Below, piece after piece: positions 8,549 to 18,082 of a stretch of 64,000 bases of DNA; position 1 is the stretch's first letter; each line of letters opens with the position of its first letter. The position numbers and the translations under genes were made by a program. The stretch comes from Paenibacillus wynnii. GTDB lineage: Bacteria > Bacillota > Bacilli > Paenibacillales > Paenibacillaceae. A model generated the notes under the pieces. That model ran no database searches and had not been told where the DNA came from. It was given only the letters and a program-made list of their open reading frames with translations. The DNA lies in the NCBI RefSeq assembly GCF_030812855.1, contig NZ_JAUSTK010000026.1, forward strand, positions 1-64,000. The letters are read 5' to 3'.

Positions 8549-11500
8549 TTATCCCAATTCCATCCACCCAGCTAGTCGAGGTTTGATGCCTATCGGAGCT
8601 TGGATATTTCTCATATAACTTTTATTAATATAAATTTCTATCTTCTTTCGAATAGAAGTAAACTCACCATTTGTTACTGTTAGTATTCTATTATCTTTCA
8701 ATTGAGATTGAATAGTCTTCCAAACCTCAAAAACATGCTCGTTCACTTCATTACTCTGAGTGTCAAATATAAACCATTTATAGAAGCCATCACCAGATGT
8801 CCAACTCCCGTCTACTTTCTTATTAGGTAGCTCATAGCAGAAAAATATACCTTTTCTCTCTGATGATATCTTACCGCTAAATATTTTTTTAGGCAATTGG
8901 ACATATCGACTAGCGTAGTCAGGATATTCTTGCATGAGGGATTGATATTCAAGAGCTAGAGTTTCGTCCTTGGATTCTTCCCCTTCATAAGCAGAATTAA
9001 AATCCTTTAGCGCTTCATAGTCATCATCTGGAGTAAGAAGTTTCCTGCCTTCAATACCAAAAACTCGTGAAATACGCAAGGTTTTTTTTGAGACTTTTTG
9101 ATAAAGCGAAAGTAACCTTTCCAACTCTTCTGGCGGGAGAAAATTCCAATAATACGCAAATTCTCTACCTGAAGTTAAATTAGGGTGATCAAGCAGCAAA
9201 AGTTCTTCTGTTTCCTTGCTACGCCTTCTGTCAATACGACCGATTCGTTGCATTAATCGAACAGGATTCCAGTGCAGCTCATAGTTTACGAGACAAGTTG
9301 CATCCTGCAAATTTATGCCTTCAGCTAGAACATCAGTTGCAATTAGAATCTGAATTTCATTTTCAATCTCTGAAGAACGCTTATCGTTGTAATAGGGGGA
9401 AAATCGTTCTATTATTTCTTTCCTGTTAAATTTAGATTGGCCATCTAACTCAAAAACATTATCAAAACCAGCTCTAAGTAATTTGCGATGAATATACTGT
9501 GCTGTTGTACGAAATTCAGAAAAGATTATTACCTTTTTCCCTTGTAGTAGCCCATTTTCTCGCAGTAGTCTTATTAAGGTGTTAATTTTATCGTCGCTGC
9601 TCTCATCTTTTTCCATTAACTCTTTAACAAATCCACCTAAGACTTCTAAATCTCCGAGAGTATCCTCTAGCATAATTTGAATATCGAAATCTTCTATATT
9701 TAAATTTTCCTCTATTTCCCACAAGTATTCTGGTAAATCATCTTCCAATTCTTCCAATGAATGGGCAGTATAAGAGTTGATGTATTGGGAAATATAATTT
9801 GTTACACGTTGATGGCGTTCAAAAAATCTATTAATCTCTCGTTCGCTGCCATAACTTTTGTAATCTTCAAGGAACTTTCTCAACCTAACAAAAATACGAA
9901 TACTCGTTTCCTCAAATGCAGCTGCAGAACTCTCAAAGCGCTTTAACAACAATTGTCGTATGAGATTCACAATTTGATTTTGGCGCCCCTGTTTCATCTT
10001 ATCAATCTTGGACTTGTCCCCGATAAAATATATGTCAGCGTATGGTGAATAAACCGCTAGAGCTAATAGTGGAGTAGTTCTACCGGTTAAGTTGTCCACA
10101 CGATAAAAAGAATCGATAAAATCGTTAATTAATTTTCCATAACTCCGTTTTAATGAATATTCCGCCACAATTGGAGGCTTTCTAACTGAGAATAAAACTT
10201 TTTCTGTATCTGAAGTTAATAAACTTTTCCTTACATATGCACGACTTCTTTGTACAACCAATGCATCAACAAGAGCGTCATTTCTAAAAATAACTTCACT
10301 TTCCGTCAAATTTTCACTCGTGTTTGCATAATCATTGTCTACTACAAGATTCAATTTAGATTCCATTTTCTTGAAATGACCTGATACACTATGAATACCC
10401 AAAGGAGGTCCGGAAAAATAATTATCTTGCCGATGAGTAAACAATTCAATTAAATGCTGTAAATCCAAAAAACTATTATTTATCGGTGTAGCTGTTAATA
10501 GAAACATTCTCTTTTCAGGTCCGCGTTCCATCATATCAAATAACTTTCGGTATCGCCCCGAACCTCTATTACGAAAATGGTGAGCTTCATCTATAATTAC
10601 ATATTCTGCTTGTTCAGATATTTTTTCCATCAGGTTACTATTTTTTTCAAGCAGGAGATCAGTATGATTGATAATTTTGAAGGTGTAGAAACCTTCCAAA
10701 ATTTCAGGCATATACTTTTTAATATTCGCTTCCCATACTGGAAGTCTTGTTCCTGCTGGAACAATAAGCACAACATTCTTACGTTCTTTTTTCACTATAC
10801 GCTCTATAAGCATAAGACCTTGAAATGTTTTTCCTAAACCAACGCCATCACAAAGAAGTGCTCCTCTATACTTTGCAGCAATTTTCACCAGACTGTTGTA
10901 TCCATCAATTTGATACTTAGAAAGCAAAGGAAAGATTTTAGAATCGCGCTCTTCCCATTCAGATATTGTTTCCTCATTAGTCATAAATAGCTCATACATA
11001 GATTTTATGTAGACATCGAAAGGTGAATAATTCCTGCAATGGAGTTCGACACTGCTAAGAATGGCTTCACTAATATCTGTTGCTTCATTCCATCTGTCTT
11101 CGTACCACCGTTGCAATTGATCCACATTGGATGCAAATTGAACATTTAATTCAAAGTTACGAGTTAATCCTGCTCTAGTAAAATTACTTGAACCCACTAA
11201 TCCGTACCCATTTGGAACATTCATTGCTTCAATAAATTGTTGATGGTATTCCTCGCGAAAATACGTTATATAGGCCTTTGCATGAAACTTTTCTTTATCA
11301 AACACTTTACATACTATTTTCCCAGATTTAAGGGCACTTAATATAGCAGGTACACCAAAAAGGAATTCATCTTTCTCCTTTTCTAAATCAATACTTGATT
11401 TAAAGTGGTCTAACAAAAAATTAACAGCCTCACTTAAAAGCGAACCAGTCCTTTTCGTGACCTCTGAACCAAGAATAATACGAATTTTGTCCATTTTTTG

Positions 11501-11653
11501 CCATTCACCATCTAATTCAAGTAATCCACCAATTTCGAAATAGCCTGTGGCTATATCAAACTGCTTTGAAACCCCACACCATTGCCTTAAATATTTACTT
11601 ACTGTATTGTCTGATGAAATATTATCTACAAGAAAAAGATTGTCCCCAGGCAT
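8549..11653 (-). CDS. PLD-nuclease / SF2 (SNF2-type) helicase fusion
   Basis: The 1034-residue protein begins with a phospholipase D-type nuclease half-domain: His124 and Lys126 in KFHAKAYI, then GSSNFTRAGL (Asn157) and Glu168. An SF2 helicase follows: Walker A GVGLGKT (Lys275), DEAH at 355-358, TATP at 387-390, and motif VI QRIGRIDRR near 802, preceded by ATDVLAEGINLQ. A C-terminal region of about 200 residues is unassigned. A single HKD motif implies dimerisation to form the active site. The start has AGGAGG six bases upstream. It overlaps the ISP-like methylase in operon position and is the probable ATP-dependent restriction subunit. PLD nucleases with SF2 motors are known from NgoAVII- and CglI-type enzymes, though there they are separate chains. 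Confidence 0.8.
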   Translation of the reverse strand: MPGDNLFLVDNISSDNTVSKYLRQWCGVSKQFDIATGYFEIGGLLELDGEWQKMDKIRIILGSEVTKRTGSLLSEAVNFLLDHFKSSIDLEKEKDEFLFGVPAILSALKSGKIVCKVFDKEKFHAKAYITYFREEYHQQFIEAMNVPNGYGLVGSSNFTRAGLTRNFELNVQFASNVDQLQRWYEDRWNEATDISEAILSSVELHCRNYSPFDVYIKSMYELFMTNEETISEWEERDSKIFPLLSKYQIDGYNSLVKIAAKYRGALLCDGVGLGKTFQGLMLIERIVKKERKNVVLIVPAGTRLPVWEANIKKYMPEILEGFYTFKIINHTDLLLEKNSNLMEKISEQAEYVIIDEAHHFRNRGSGRYRKLFDMMERGPEKRMFLLTATPINNSFLDLQHLIELFTHRQDNYFSGPPLGIHSVSGHFKKMESKLNLVVDNDYANTSENLTESEVIFRNDALVDALVVQRSRAYVRKSLLTSDTEKVLFSVRKPPIVAEYSLKRSYGKLINDFIDSFYRVDNLTGRTTPLLALAVYSPYADIYFIGDKSKIDKMKQGRQNQIVNLIRQLLLKRFESSAAAFEETSIRIFVRLRKFLEDYKSYGSEREINRFFERHQRVTNYISQYINSYTAHSLEELEDDLPEYLWEIEENLNIEDFDIQIMLEDTLGDLEVLGGFVKELMEKDESSDDKINTLIRLLRENGLLQGKKVIIFSEFRTTAQYIHRKLLRAGFDNVFELDGQSKFNRKEIIERFSPYYNDKRSSEIENEIQILIATDVLAEGINLQDATCLVNYELHWNPVRLMQRIGRIDRRRSKETEELLLLDHPNLTSGREFAYYWNFLPPEELERLLSLYQKVSKKTLRISRVFGIEGRKLLTPDDDYEALKDFNSAYEGEESKDETLALEYQSLMQEYPDYASRYVQLPKKIFSGKISSERKGIFFCYELPNKKVDGSWTSGDGFYKWFIFDTQSNEVNEHVFEVWKTIQSQLKDNRILTVTNGEFTSIRKKIEIYINKSYMRNIQAPIGIKPRLAGWMELG

Positions 11654-11663
11654 TGCAAGCCTC

Positions 11664-12824
11664 CTAATTACAAGTTACTCTCTTTTCATTCAGGCGCGTA
11701 ATTAAATTCAGCATAATATCTCTTGCCATTTTTGAAGGAATTCCTTCTCCTATAACAGATCTTAGAAAAGAATCATCTGCCCATTCTGGGATACTCCAAG
11801 TCTCAGGAATAGACATAACAGTGAGCAATTCGTATATTGACAGCACTCTTGCATCGCTGAATAAAGTAAAACCATCAAATTGAAATTCTCGACCTGGATG
11901 TGCCGTAGCTAATGTTGATAAAAACCCATTAAACATGGTTATTGTTCTGGAAGGTTTGTCCCAATTCATCCTTCGATAATGATTATGATGCGCTTTTATT
12001 GGTGTTCCATCTTTTTTACAAGGATAGTAAACTTCATTAAAAATCGCCGACTTGCCCGTCGGCGTATGCATCATCCATTCCACCTGTCTCCACGGATGGG
12101 TAGGTGGGCGGTGCCATTTTGATATTTTCATTGCATTTTCTTTTTTTATTTCAAATTCAGGGAACTTCTCCAGCGTAAGTTGCATTCCTTCACGCAAAAT
12201 AGGATCTAAGGAAGGTAATCCCCCTATCGCTTTTTCCAAAGTGACTTCTTCTTGTTTTTCAGGAAATCCCCAAACAATCCCCAATTCCTTTTTAACTAGT
12301 AAATATATGTTTCGTTCTCGTAGTTGTGGGACTCCAAAATCTTTAGCTTTTGCCAGGGTTTCGGGGTTAAATGTATACCCCTCTTCCAGTTCTCTTTTGA
12401 TGTAATCTGGGATACCTATACTCTCTCCATTTATATTAATCTTTGTTTTTAGTTGTCTTGGAACATTTTCTAAAAATACAAAATCTGGTTTAATACGATG
12501 AATCACATCAATTGCGTATGATATTAACTGATTTCTTATATCATCTGGATCTCGGTTGCCCGCAACGCTCATCCCCTGACACGGCGGAGTTGCTATTATT
12601 AAATTCACTTTTTCCTTTATCGCAACTTTTACAATTTCATCACGGATTTCTTCTTTAGTAATATCTCCAACAATCATTTTAGTTTCAGGGTAAACTTCTT
12701 TATAGAATGCAGCACGCTTTTCAATTAGTTCATTTGCAACAGGTACTTTTACTCCGATATCTTCAAAGTACGCTTCGGCAACCCCTACATTAGAAAATAA
12801 TGATAACCCTCTCAATTGAAACAT
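11664..12824 (-). CDS. DNA cytosine-C5 methyltransferase, second of pair
   Basis: This 386-residue enzyme would transfer a methyl group from SAM to cytosine C5. Visible motifs are the SAM site GLSLFSNVGVAEAY (unusual in place of DLFAGxGG), catalytic PPCQG with Cys82, ENVP at 119-122, and the motif VIII equivalent QLRERN near 167-172. The end contains SRTITMFNGF and a GEGIPSKMARDI motif like the family's final motif. It is 10 bases upstream of the PLD-helicase gene and 14 bases downstream of its paralogue, with which it shares the N-terminus, motif order and C-terminus. An AGGAGA ribosome binding site supports the start. Confidence 0.88.
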   Translation of the reverse strand: MFQLRGLSLFSNVGVAEAYFEDIGVKVPVANELIEKRAAFYKEVYPETKMIVGDITKEEIRDEIVKVAIKEKVNLIIATPPCQGMSVAGNRDPDDIRNQLISYAIDVIHRIKPDFVFLENVPRQLKTKININGESIGIPDYIKRELEEGYTFNPETLAKAKDFGVPQLRERNIYLLVKKELGIVWGFPEKQEEVTLEKAIGGLPSLDPILREGMQLTLEKFPEFEIKKENAMKISKWHRPPTHPWRQVEWMMHTPTGKSAIFNEVYYPCKKDGTPIKAHHNHYRRMNWDKPSRTITMFNGFLSTLATAHPGREFQFDGFTLFSDARVLSIYELLTVMSIPETWSIPEWADDSFLRSVIGEGIPSKMARDIMLNLITRLNEKRVTCN

Positions 12825-12838
12825 CTTAATTCTCCTAA

Positions 12839-13966
12839 CTACAATAGTTTTTCAAAGACCTTTTTAACAAACAAAGGAGGGATACCCTCACCAATAATTG
12901 ATCGAAAAAAAGATTCCGAAGTATTAGTTGGAACTGGCCAGTCATCAGGTAGTGACATAACTTTCATTAATTCGTATACTGTTAGTGCACGTGCGTCAGT
13001 ATACATTACGTCTCCCCCCTCGTCTAAACCAATATATCTTCCTGGATGCACGTTGTTCTGTGAAGATATTTTCCTATTATCCATTGTTATCGTACTTGCA
13101 GGATCAACCCACCGTAGACGCCGATACGTACTTTTATATCCACTAACTGGATCACCATCGATTTTAATTGGATAATACTTCGGGTTATCAAACGCTGTAC
13201 AACCTGTTGGTGTGTGCATCATTGTTACAACTTGACGTTTAACGTGTTCTGGTGGCTTATGCCACGGAGAAATTCCCAACGCTTCTTCTTTTCTTTTATA
13301 AAAATGCGGAAAAATTTCCAGTAGTTCATCCTCAGTAACATCTCGAATCATTGGATCTATAGGAGGAAGATTGCCTATTACATCTTGCAGAGATACAACT
13401 TCGGGATCTACAGGTGGTATTTTCCACTTTTTTTCGATATCCTTTCGAGTAACTAAGATAACTGCTCGTTCACGTGTTTGTGGAACAGAGTAGTTTTTGG
13501 TGTTTACAATATTAATGTCAACATCGAATTCTTTGGAGAGCATTTGAGAAAGTAGTTCAGGGATAAGAATGTCGTATTCATTTAATTTTACTTTTGTTTC
13601 AAGAAATTGTGGCACATTTTCAATAAACGCATACATAGGTTTCAAATCCTGAATAGCTCGAATAACAGGAAAAATCAATGTGTTTCGTTCGTCATACTGC
13701 TTCTGCTTCCCAGCACGACTAGCCCCCTGGCATGGGGGCGTTGCAAGAATTATATCAATCCCCCTTGCTCTACTCTTTCTAAGTAAAGTTTGATATATTT
13801 CTTCATCCGTAATATCACCACATACCATTTCTGTCTGTGGGTAAATTTGGGAGTATAAATTCGCCCTTCTTTTAACTAATTCGTTTGCAAGTACTACCTC
13901 AAACCCTGCATCTTCAAGGTATGCCTCTGCAACGCCAATATTTGAAAACAAGGATAATATTTTCAT
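12839..13966 (-). CDS. DNA cytosine-C5 methyltransferase, first of pair
   Basis: At 375 residues, this is the promoter-proximal gene of the restriction operon. Motifs: LSLFSNIGVAEAY at the SAM site, PPCQGASRAG with catalytic Cys79, ENVP at 116-119, QTRERAV at 163-169, and ASTITMDNRK plus GEGIPPLFVKK near the end. It is clearly a paralogue of the next gene by tandem duplication (GVAEAYxEDxGxxVxxANEL in both), yet diverged in the middle, where the target recognition domain lies. Two C5 enzymes in one operon usually methylate the two strands of an asymmetric site; that is an inference here. Confidence 0.88.
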   Translation of the reverse strand: MKILSLFSNIGVAEAYLEDAGFEVVLANELVKRRANLYSQIYPQTEMVCGDITDEEIYQTLLRKSRARGIDIILATPPCQGASRAGKQKQYDERNTLIFPVIRAIQDLKPMYAFIENVPQFLETKVKLNEYDILIPELLSQMLSKEFDVDINIVNTKNYSVPQTRERAVILVTRKDIEKKWKIPPVDPEVVSLQDVIGNLPPIDPMIRDVTEDELLEIFPHFYKRKEEALGISPWHKPPEHVKRQVVTMMHTPTGCTAFDNPKYYPIKIDGDPVSGYKSTYRRLRWVDPASTITMDNRKISSQNNVHPGRYIGLDEGGDVMYTDARALTVYELMKVMSLPDDWPVPTNTSESFFRSIIGEGIPPLFVKKVFEKLL

Positions 13967-14870
13967 TTTTCAGAATCCTCTTTCTGCCATCATTTATTAA
14001 ATGGACGGGCTGCTGATCACATATGCATCGTATTACTTCTCTTTTTATTTTTTCACATAAAAGCTATACATTACTATCTTCGGCATTGCCTTGTAGACAA
14101 TACTATAATCTTTAATTTTATCATAAATTAATGCCTATTAGTGAACGAATTATTAAAAACTAATTTTACAACTAAATAACCTTATTTAACTCATTGAACA
14201 AAAATACCATATTAACATTAAGTATAATTAAAATTTGAATTAGAATTAAAAGGTAAACCGGAAAGAATTAACAATAATTCTTTTAAATCAACATCCTTTA
14301 GAGCTTACAAATTTTTCGAACGTTCGAACTGCCTTCTTTTTCTACATTTTTAACACCAAAAAGAGATGCTGCCAACTTTTATATTGGGGGGGGAGTCTGA
14401 TACTTTATTTTCTTTGAATAGTTGCACTCCAATAGATGTTTACATTTAATTGTGTATAAGCATAAAAAAAAAGACGCACAGAAGCTTTTCTATGCCTTCT
14501 TTTCATCTAGGCTGGAATTCGGTGGACTTTCACATTAATTTTACATCAAGTTTAATCTCCTCCTTCTGTAACACCAACGTTTTTTACTCTGTATCATATT
14601 GGAAAACTTAAGTAAATGAAAAAAATTTATTTCAGTGTACCAATCATCATCAATAAAGCCACGCTCTCCACCTATGTCAATTGTTCAGTTGGAACGACCT
14701 CTAAACGAAGCGCCCCCAACAAATGATAAACCAACGACCTAAATCAAATAGGATCTTCGCTTTAATAATTACTAGCCACTTAAAAGTGAGTTCTTAATTA
14801 TCACTCCCCTATCCATTTGCCGGGTGCCCCTTGCCCATCTATGATCATCCGCAAATAAAAATTATTCACT
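13967..14870. other. AT-rich leader of the restriction operon; no gene seen
   Basis: About 900 bases without a credible gene. It must hold the promoter of the minus-strand restriction operon, but I see no clear sigma-A pair. Notable items are a perfect 14-bp palindrome TTCGAACGTTCGAA at 14315-14328, which could be an operator, an eight-G run near 14383-14390, and the terminator listed separately. Very low GC sets it apart from the chromosome to the right. Confidence 0.5.
14464..14495 (-). terminator. Terminator downstream of the SF0329-like gene
   Basis: On the minus strand, GCATAGAA pairs with TTCTGTGC (one wobble) around a four-base loop, followed by a run of nine T with one interruption before it. 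It lies 375 bases after the end of the SF0329-like gene, so the transcript would have a long tail. Confidence 0.6.
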
Positions 14871-15440
14871 TCATAATGTACTACGCCGTAATTCATAAAA
14901 ATACCGCACAACCGGATGCTTCAACCCCATCTTCTCAGCCATGCTCAAAACCCGCTTTCTCCCAACCCTTCTGTCCACCAAAGCCAGAATATTCAATACA
15001 ATATCATTGCTCTCCATGCTCTCCTCTATAGGAGTAGTTAGAAACTTATTAGCCACAACGATAAAATTCGATTTACTTAAGGAAGCCTGTGCGGACAAAA
15101 GCTCTTTGGCATGTTCTGTGCTTTTTCTGCTTCTGGCCATTACTATTAGACGGTCCTCCGGGACTGGCCCCTTGGTATCTTTTCTAACCGCTTCAATGTC
15201 GTCATTGGTGATAGGAATTTGGATATCTGGGTCATTCTTAATTTCCAGTTCCGTTTGATACCACCTGATAGCGTTTGTTTTATCACTCATGTTGAGTACG
15301 TTCTTTTTATCTACCGAGATATAACAAATCCCTGATTTATCAGGCAGATAACGATAACCCGGTGCGCGGTATTCTATCCTTCCATTTAATGCAGGACAGA
15401 GAAAGCCCTCCAGTTGTTGCTTCAATTTGCTCCAGGACAT
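14871..15440 (-). CDS. SF0329-like family protein of unknown function
   Basis: This protein of about 189 residues starts MSWSKLKQQLEGFLCPAL. It contains YRYLPDKSGICYISVDKK and ends near ALVDRRVGRKRVLSMAEKMG. I recall this pattern from the family named SF0329, common in Bacillus and Paenibacillus and without a known function. The start at 15440 has GGAGGGG six bases upstream; a frame from 15455 would put that site inside the gene. No transmembrane segment or cofactor motif is visible. It follows dus on the same strand with a gap of 115 bases. Confidence 0.65.
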   Translation of the reverse strand: MSWSKLKQQLEGFLCPALNGRIEYRAPGYRYLPDKSGICYISVDKKNVLNMSDKTNAIRWYQTELEIKNDPDIQIPITNDDIEAVRKDTKGPVPEDRLIVMARSRKSTEHAKELLSAQASLSKSNFIVVANKFLTTPIEESMESNDIVLNILALVDRRVGRKRVLSMAEKMGLKHPVVRYFYELRRSTL

Positions 15441-15555
15441 GTAATTCCCCTCCATATAAAAACAGAGGAAAGGCTTGTTGGCTCCGGGTTTATCCCCTCT
15501 CCATTCAGCCGATCCTCAATCTTTTCACATCTTTTTTCTATTTTAACTCGGCAGC

Positions 15556-16545
15556 TTAATCCCCACGTTCCTCCGCCCCATCATGCTCCTTGCTTCCAAA
15601 TTCATCGAGCAACGCACGCACTTCACTTGTTGACTTTGTGTTCATTAAGCTATTTCTTAATTCACTTGCCCCGCGGAATCCGCGGACATATATTTTAAAG
15701 AAGCGAGTAAGAGGTCTGAACGAACGTGGTTCCAGTCCTGAATATTGATCATGGAGATCCAGATGCAGACGTAGCAAATCAAGCAATTCCCTACTACTGT
15801 GATCCTTCGGCTCCTTCTCAAATGCAAACGGATTTTGAAAAATACCGCGCCCAATCATAACACCATCCACACCGTATTGTTCAGCGAGCTTGAGGCCGGT
15901 CTGACGGTCAAGGATATCCCCGTTAATGGTCAGAAGTGTATCTGGTGCCACCTCATCACGAAGTTTCTTAATCTCGGGAATCAGTTCCCAGTGGGCAGGT
16001 ACTTTGCTCATTTCCTCTCTGGTACGCAGATGAATGGACAGATTCACAATGTCTTGCTTCAAAATATGGGTTAGCCAGCCGCGCCATTCGTCTAGGTCAC
16101 TGAAACCGAGCCTTGTTTTTACACTGACGGGCAGTCCCCCGGCTTTTGCGGCCTGGATGATCTCCGCTGCAAGTTCCGGACGGCAGATCAGGCCGCTTCC
16201 CTTCCCATTCTCTGCTACATTCGCTACAGGACAACCCATATTAATATCGATGCCTTTGAACCCTTCTTCCGCCATACCGATGCTCATTTGACGAAAGTAT
16301 TCCGGCTTATCTCCCCAGATATGAGCTACAATGGGCTGTTCATCCTCTGTAAAAGTCAAACGCCCGCGCACAGCATGATGCCCCTCCGGGTGACAATAAC
16401 TCTCTGTATTCGCAAACTCCGTAAAAAACACATCCGGTCTGCCCGCATCACTTACAACATGGCGAAAAACAACATCCGTCACATCTTCCATGGGCGCCAG
16501 TATAAAAAAAGGTCGTGGTAAATCACGCCAAAAATTATTCGTCAT
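15556..16545 (-). CDS. dus: tRNA-dihydrouridine synthase
   Basis: This 329-residue flavoenzyme reduces uridines in tRNA D-loops using FMN and NADPH. The N-terminus [16 protein letters not shown] is the family's FMN-binding start. [10 protein letters not shown] with its Cys is the catalytic region, VSVKTRLGF the next conserved strand, and [12 protein letters not shown] the phosphate-binding end of the barrel. The start at 16545 ([10 protein letters not shown]) has AGAGAGG eight bases upstream; a longer frame from 16587 is less likely. The sequence is unbroken. A decayed partial copy of the same gene lies 8 kb away at 24310-24656. Which of the bacterial Dus types it is cannot be read reliably. 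Confidence 0.9.
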   Translation of the reverse strand: MTNNFWRDLPRPFFILAPMEDVTDVVFRHVVSDAGRPDVFFTEFANTESYCHPEGHHAVRGRLTFTEDEQPIVAHIWGDKPEYFRQMSIGMAEEGFKGIDINMGCPVANVAENGKGSGLICRPELAAEIIQAAKAGGLPVSVKTRLGFSDLDEWRGWLTHILKQDIVNLSIHLRTREEMSKVPAHWELIPEIKKLRDEVAPDTLLTINGDILDRQTGLKLAEQYGVDGVMIGRGIFQNPFAFEKEPKDHSSRELLDLLRLHLDLHDQYSGLEPRSFRPLTRFFKIYVRGFRGASELRNSLMNTKSTSEVRALLDEFGSKEHDGAEERGD

Positions 16546-16661
16546 GTCAAAAACCTCTCTATTATAAGTACCAGGACAAATCTTCATCCCGAAATAGTAA
16601 AACTAACCTGTTATGCAAAGTATATCATAACCCCGAGAGAATCATACTCGCCCCATAAATT

Positions 16662-16697
16662 CAAAAAAAAGAGGCACTTCCATCGCTAGGAAGCACC
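16662..16697 (-). terminator. Terminator of the GH32-GH91 operon
   Basis: On the minus strand GGTGCTTCC and GGAAGTGCC form a stem with a seven-base loop, followed by TC and eight T. It begins 23 bases after the stop of the GH91 gene. Confidence 0.8.
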
Positions 16698-16720
16698 CCA
16701 AAAACATAGTTGAATATTAT

Positions 16721-18067
16721 TTATGCTACTCCTAGCGTTGGAGTGGCTCTGAATGTATTTACAGTCTTGTCCATAATAACCTGTGCATCACTTCCCGAAT
16801 CAAGAATCGTATTGAGAAGCGATTCTTTTTCTACCAATACTGTTGTTACGGTAAGCGGCTCTGATGCTTCGGTAGTCAACAAAGCGTCTACTTGCGCAGA
16901 GAAACAAGAATCACTTATCTTGGCATGAACCTCCGTGGCAACAACATGATTATTAGAAATATAATTTCCATTACCCGAAACAATACGTATGATTGCAGGT
17001 GTTGCACCTACCGGCTTGATGTTCTGAGTATTAATTCCTTCCGAAAAGTGATTAGCAATTACAGAATTATTATTGCCACTGATATAGAGGAGACCATACA
17101 AATCATCTAAACCATTGTCTATTCCCAGAAAAGGAGTCCAAGGTTCATGGTCACGTAAAAAGTGATTTGAAGAAACCAAGTTTTCCGAACAATTTTCCCT
17201 GAATACCACCATTCCTGGATAAAATGAATGAAGTCTATTATTGGTGATACTGGAACGTGTCACACCCTCAAAATAGATACTGCTCGCACCTCGTGGAAAA
17301 ACATTATTCGCTGTAATCAAAAGTCCACCAAAATTTTGAGCGTAAATTGAATATCCTTTAAAACCGGCTCCTATCAAGTTATCGGTTATTTTTGAAGCCT
17401 GTCCCCAACCTCGTAGTTCTATACAGTTACCACATTCAGCTATGAAATTATCATGTATAGTCAGTGCATCTGCATGATAAGCAGTAATTCCATGCTCTAA
17501 ATACACTAACCCCATGCCTGTAATCCGAAATGAGTCACAAGCACTTGCAACATAAATACCCGTTTTCCGGTTAGTGTATGTGTTTTCCGGATTTGTTTCT
17601 CCTGAACCATCTTCAATAAAATGCAAACCATCAATACAAAAGTTAGAAAACTCTACCGAACTTATTCGGGGATTTCCACTTCGTTCAACATAAAATGCAG
17701 CTCCTTTATATTCCTCGTCATTTACTTCTAGGGGAATATCTACGAGTATGCGACTTCCTCCCGGCCACAATTCATGCAAATCGGCCCATTCATTCTCAGA
17801 AGTATTAAAACGAATACTCGAAGATGTAAACCCGTGTCCAGAACCCATAATTTTGAGATAACTGATGTCTATAACGACTTGACTGCCAAGATGATAATCT
17901 CCCGGTGGAATATAGATAACCGCACCCGGCTTTCCGCCTTTATTCACATCAGTGTCCGTTTGCCTACTTTTAATATCTGCTATAATGCTATTGATTACCT
18001 CACCAATATCCTCATACGGATTACCGACAGGCCACTCTGTTACGTCGTAATAATTTTTACTAGCCAT
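16721..18067 (-). CDS. GH91 inulin fructotransferase or DFA-III hydrolase
   Basis: This 448-residue beta-helix enzyme matches glycoside hydrolase family 91. The N-terminus (YYDVTEWPVGNP, then IGEVINSIIADIK, then VIYIPPGDYHL) parallels the Bacillus inulin fructotransferase I remember. The catalytic pair is conserved: Asp206 in DNFIAEC and Glu217 in CIELRG, eleven residues apart as in that enzyme. Family members either cut inulin to difructose anhydrides or hydrolyse difructose anhydride III to inulobiose. No signal peptide is present, whereas inulin-cutting members are secreted. With an importer and an intracellular GH32 beside it, hydrolysis of imported anhydride is the better guess. It is the last gene of its operon, 15 bases after GH32. 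Confidence 0.85.
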   Translation of the reverse strand: MASKNYYDVTEWPVGNPYEDIGEVINSIIADIKSRQTDTDVNKGGKPGAVIYIPPGDYHLGSQVVIDISYLKIMGSGHGFTSSSIRFNTSENEWADLHELWPGGSRILVDIPLEVNDEEYKGAAFYVERSGNPRISSVEFSNFCIDGLHFIEDGSGETNPENTYTNRKTGIYVASACDSFRITGMGLVYLEHGITAYHADALTIHDNFIAECGNCIELRGWGQASKITDNLIGAGFKGYSIYAQNFGGLLITANNVFPRGASSIYFEGVTRSSITNNRLHSFYPGMVVFRENCSENLVSSNHFLRDHEPWTPFLGIDNGLDDLYGLLYISGNNNSVIANHFSEGINTQNIKPVGATPAIIRIVSGNGNYISNNHVVATEVHAKISDSCFSAQVDALLTTEASEPLTVTTVLVEKESLLNTILDSGSDAQVIMDKTVNTFRATPTLGVA

Positions 18068-18082
18068 AAATAAATTCTCCTA

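Noticed and set aside
5437-13966. DISARM or BREX assignment for the restriction operon
   Set aside because: No DUF1998 protein, drmA/drmB, pglZ or brxC-type gene is present; only an SF2 motor and methylases are shared features.
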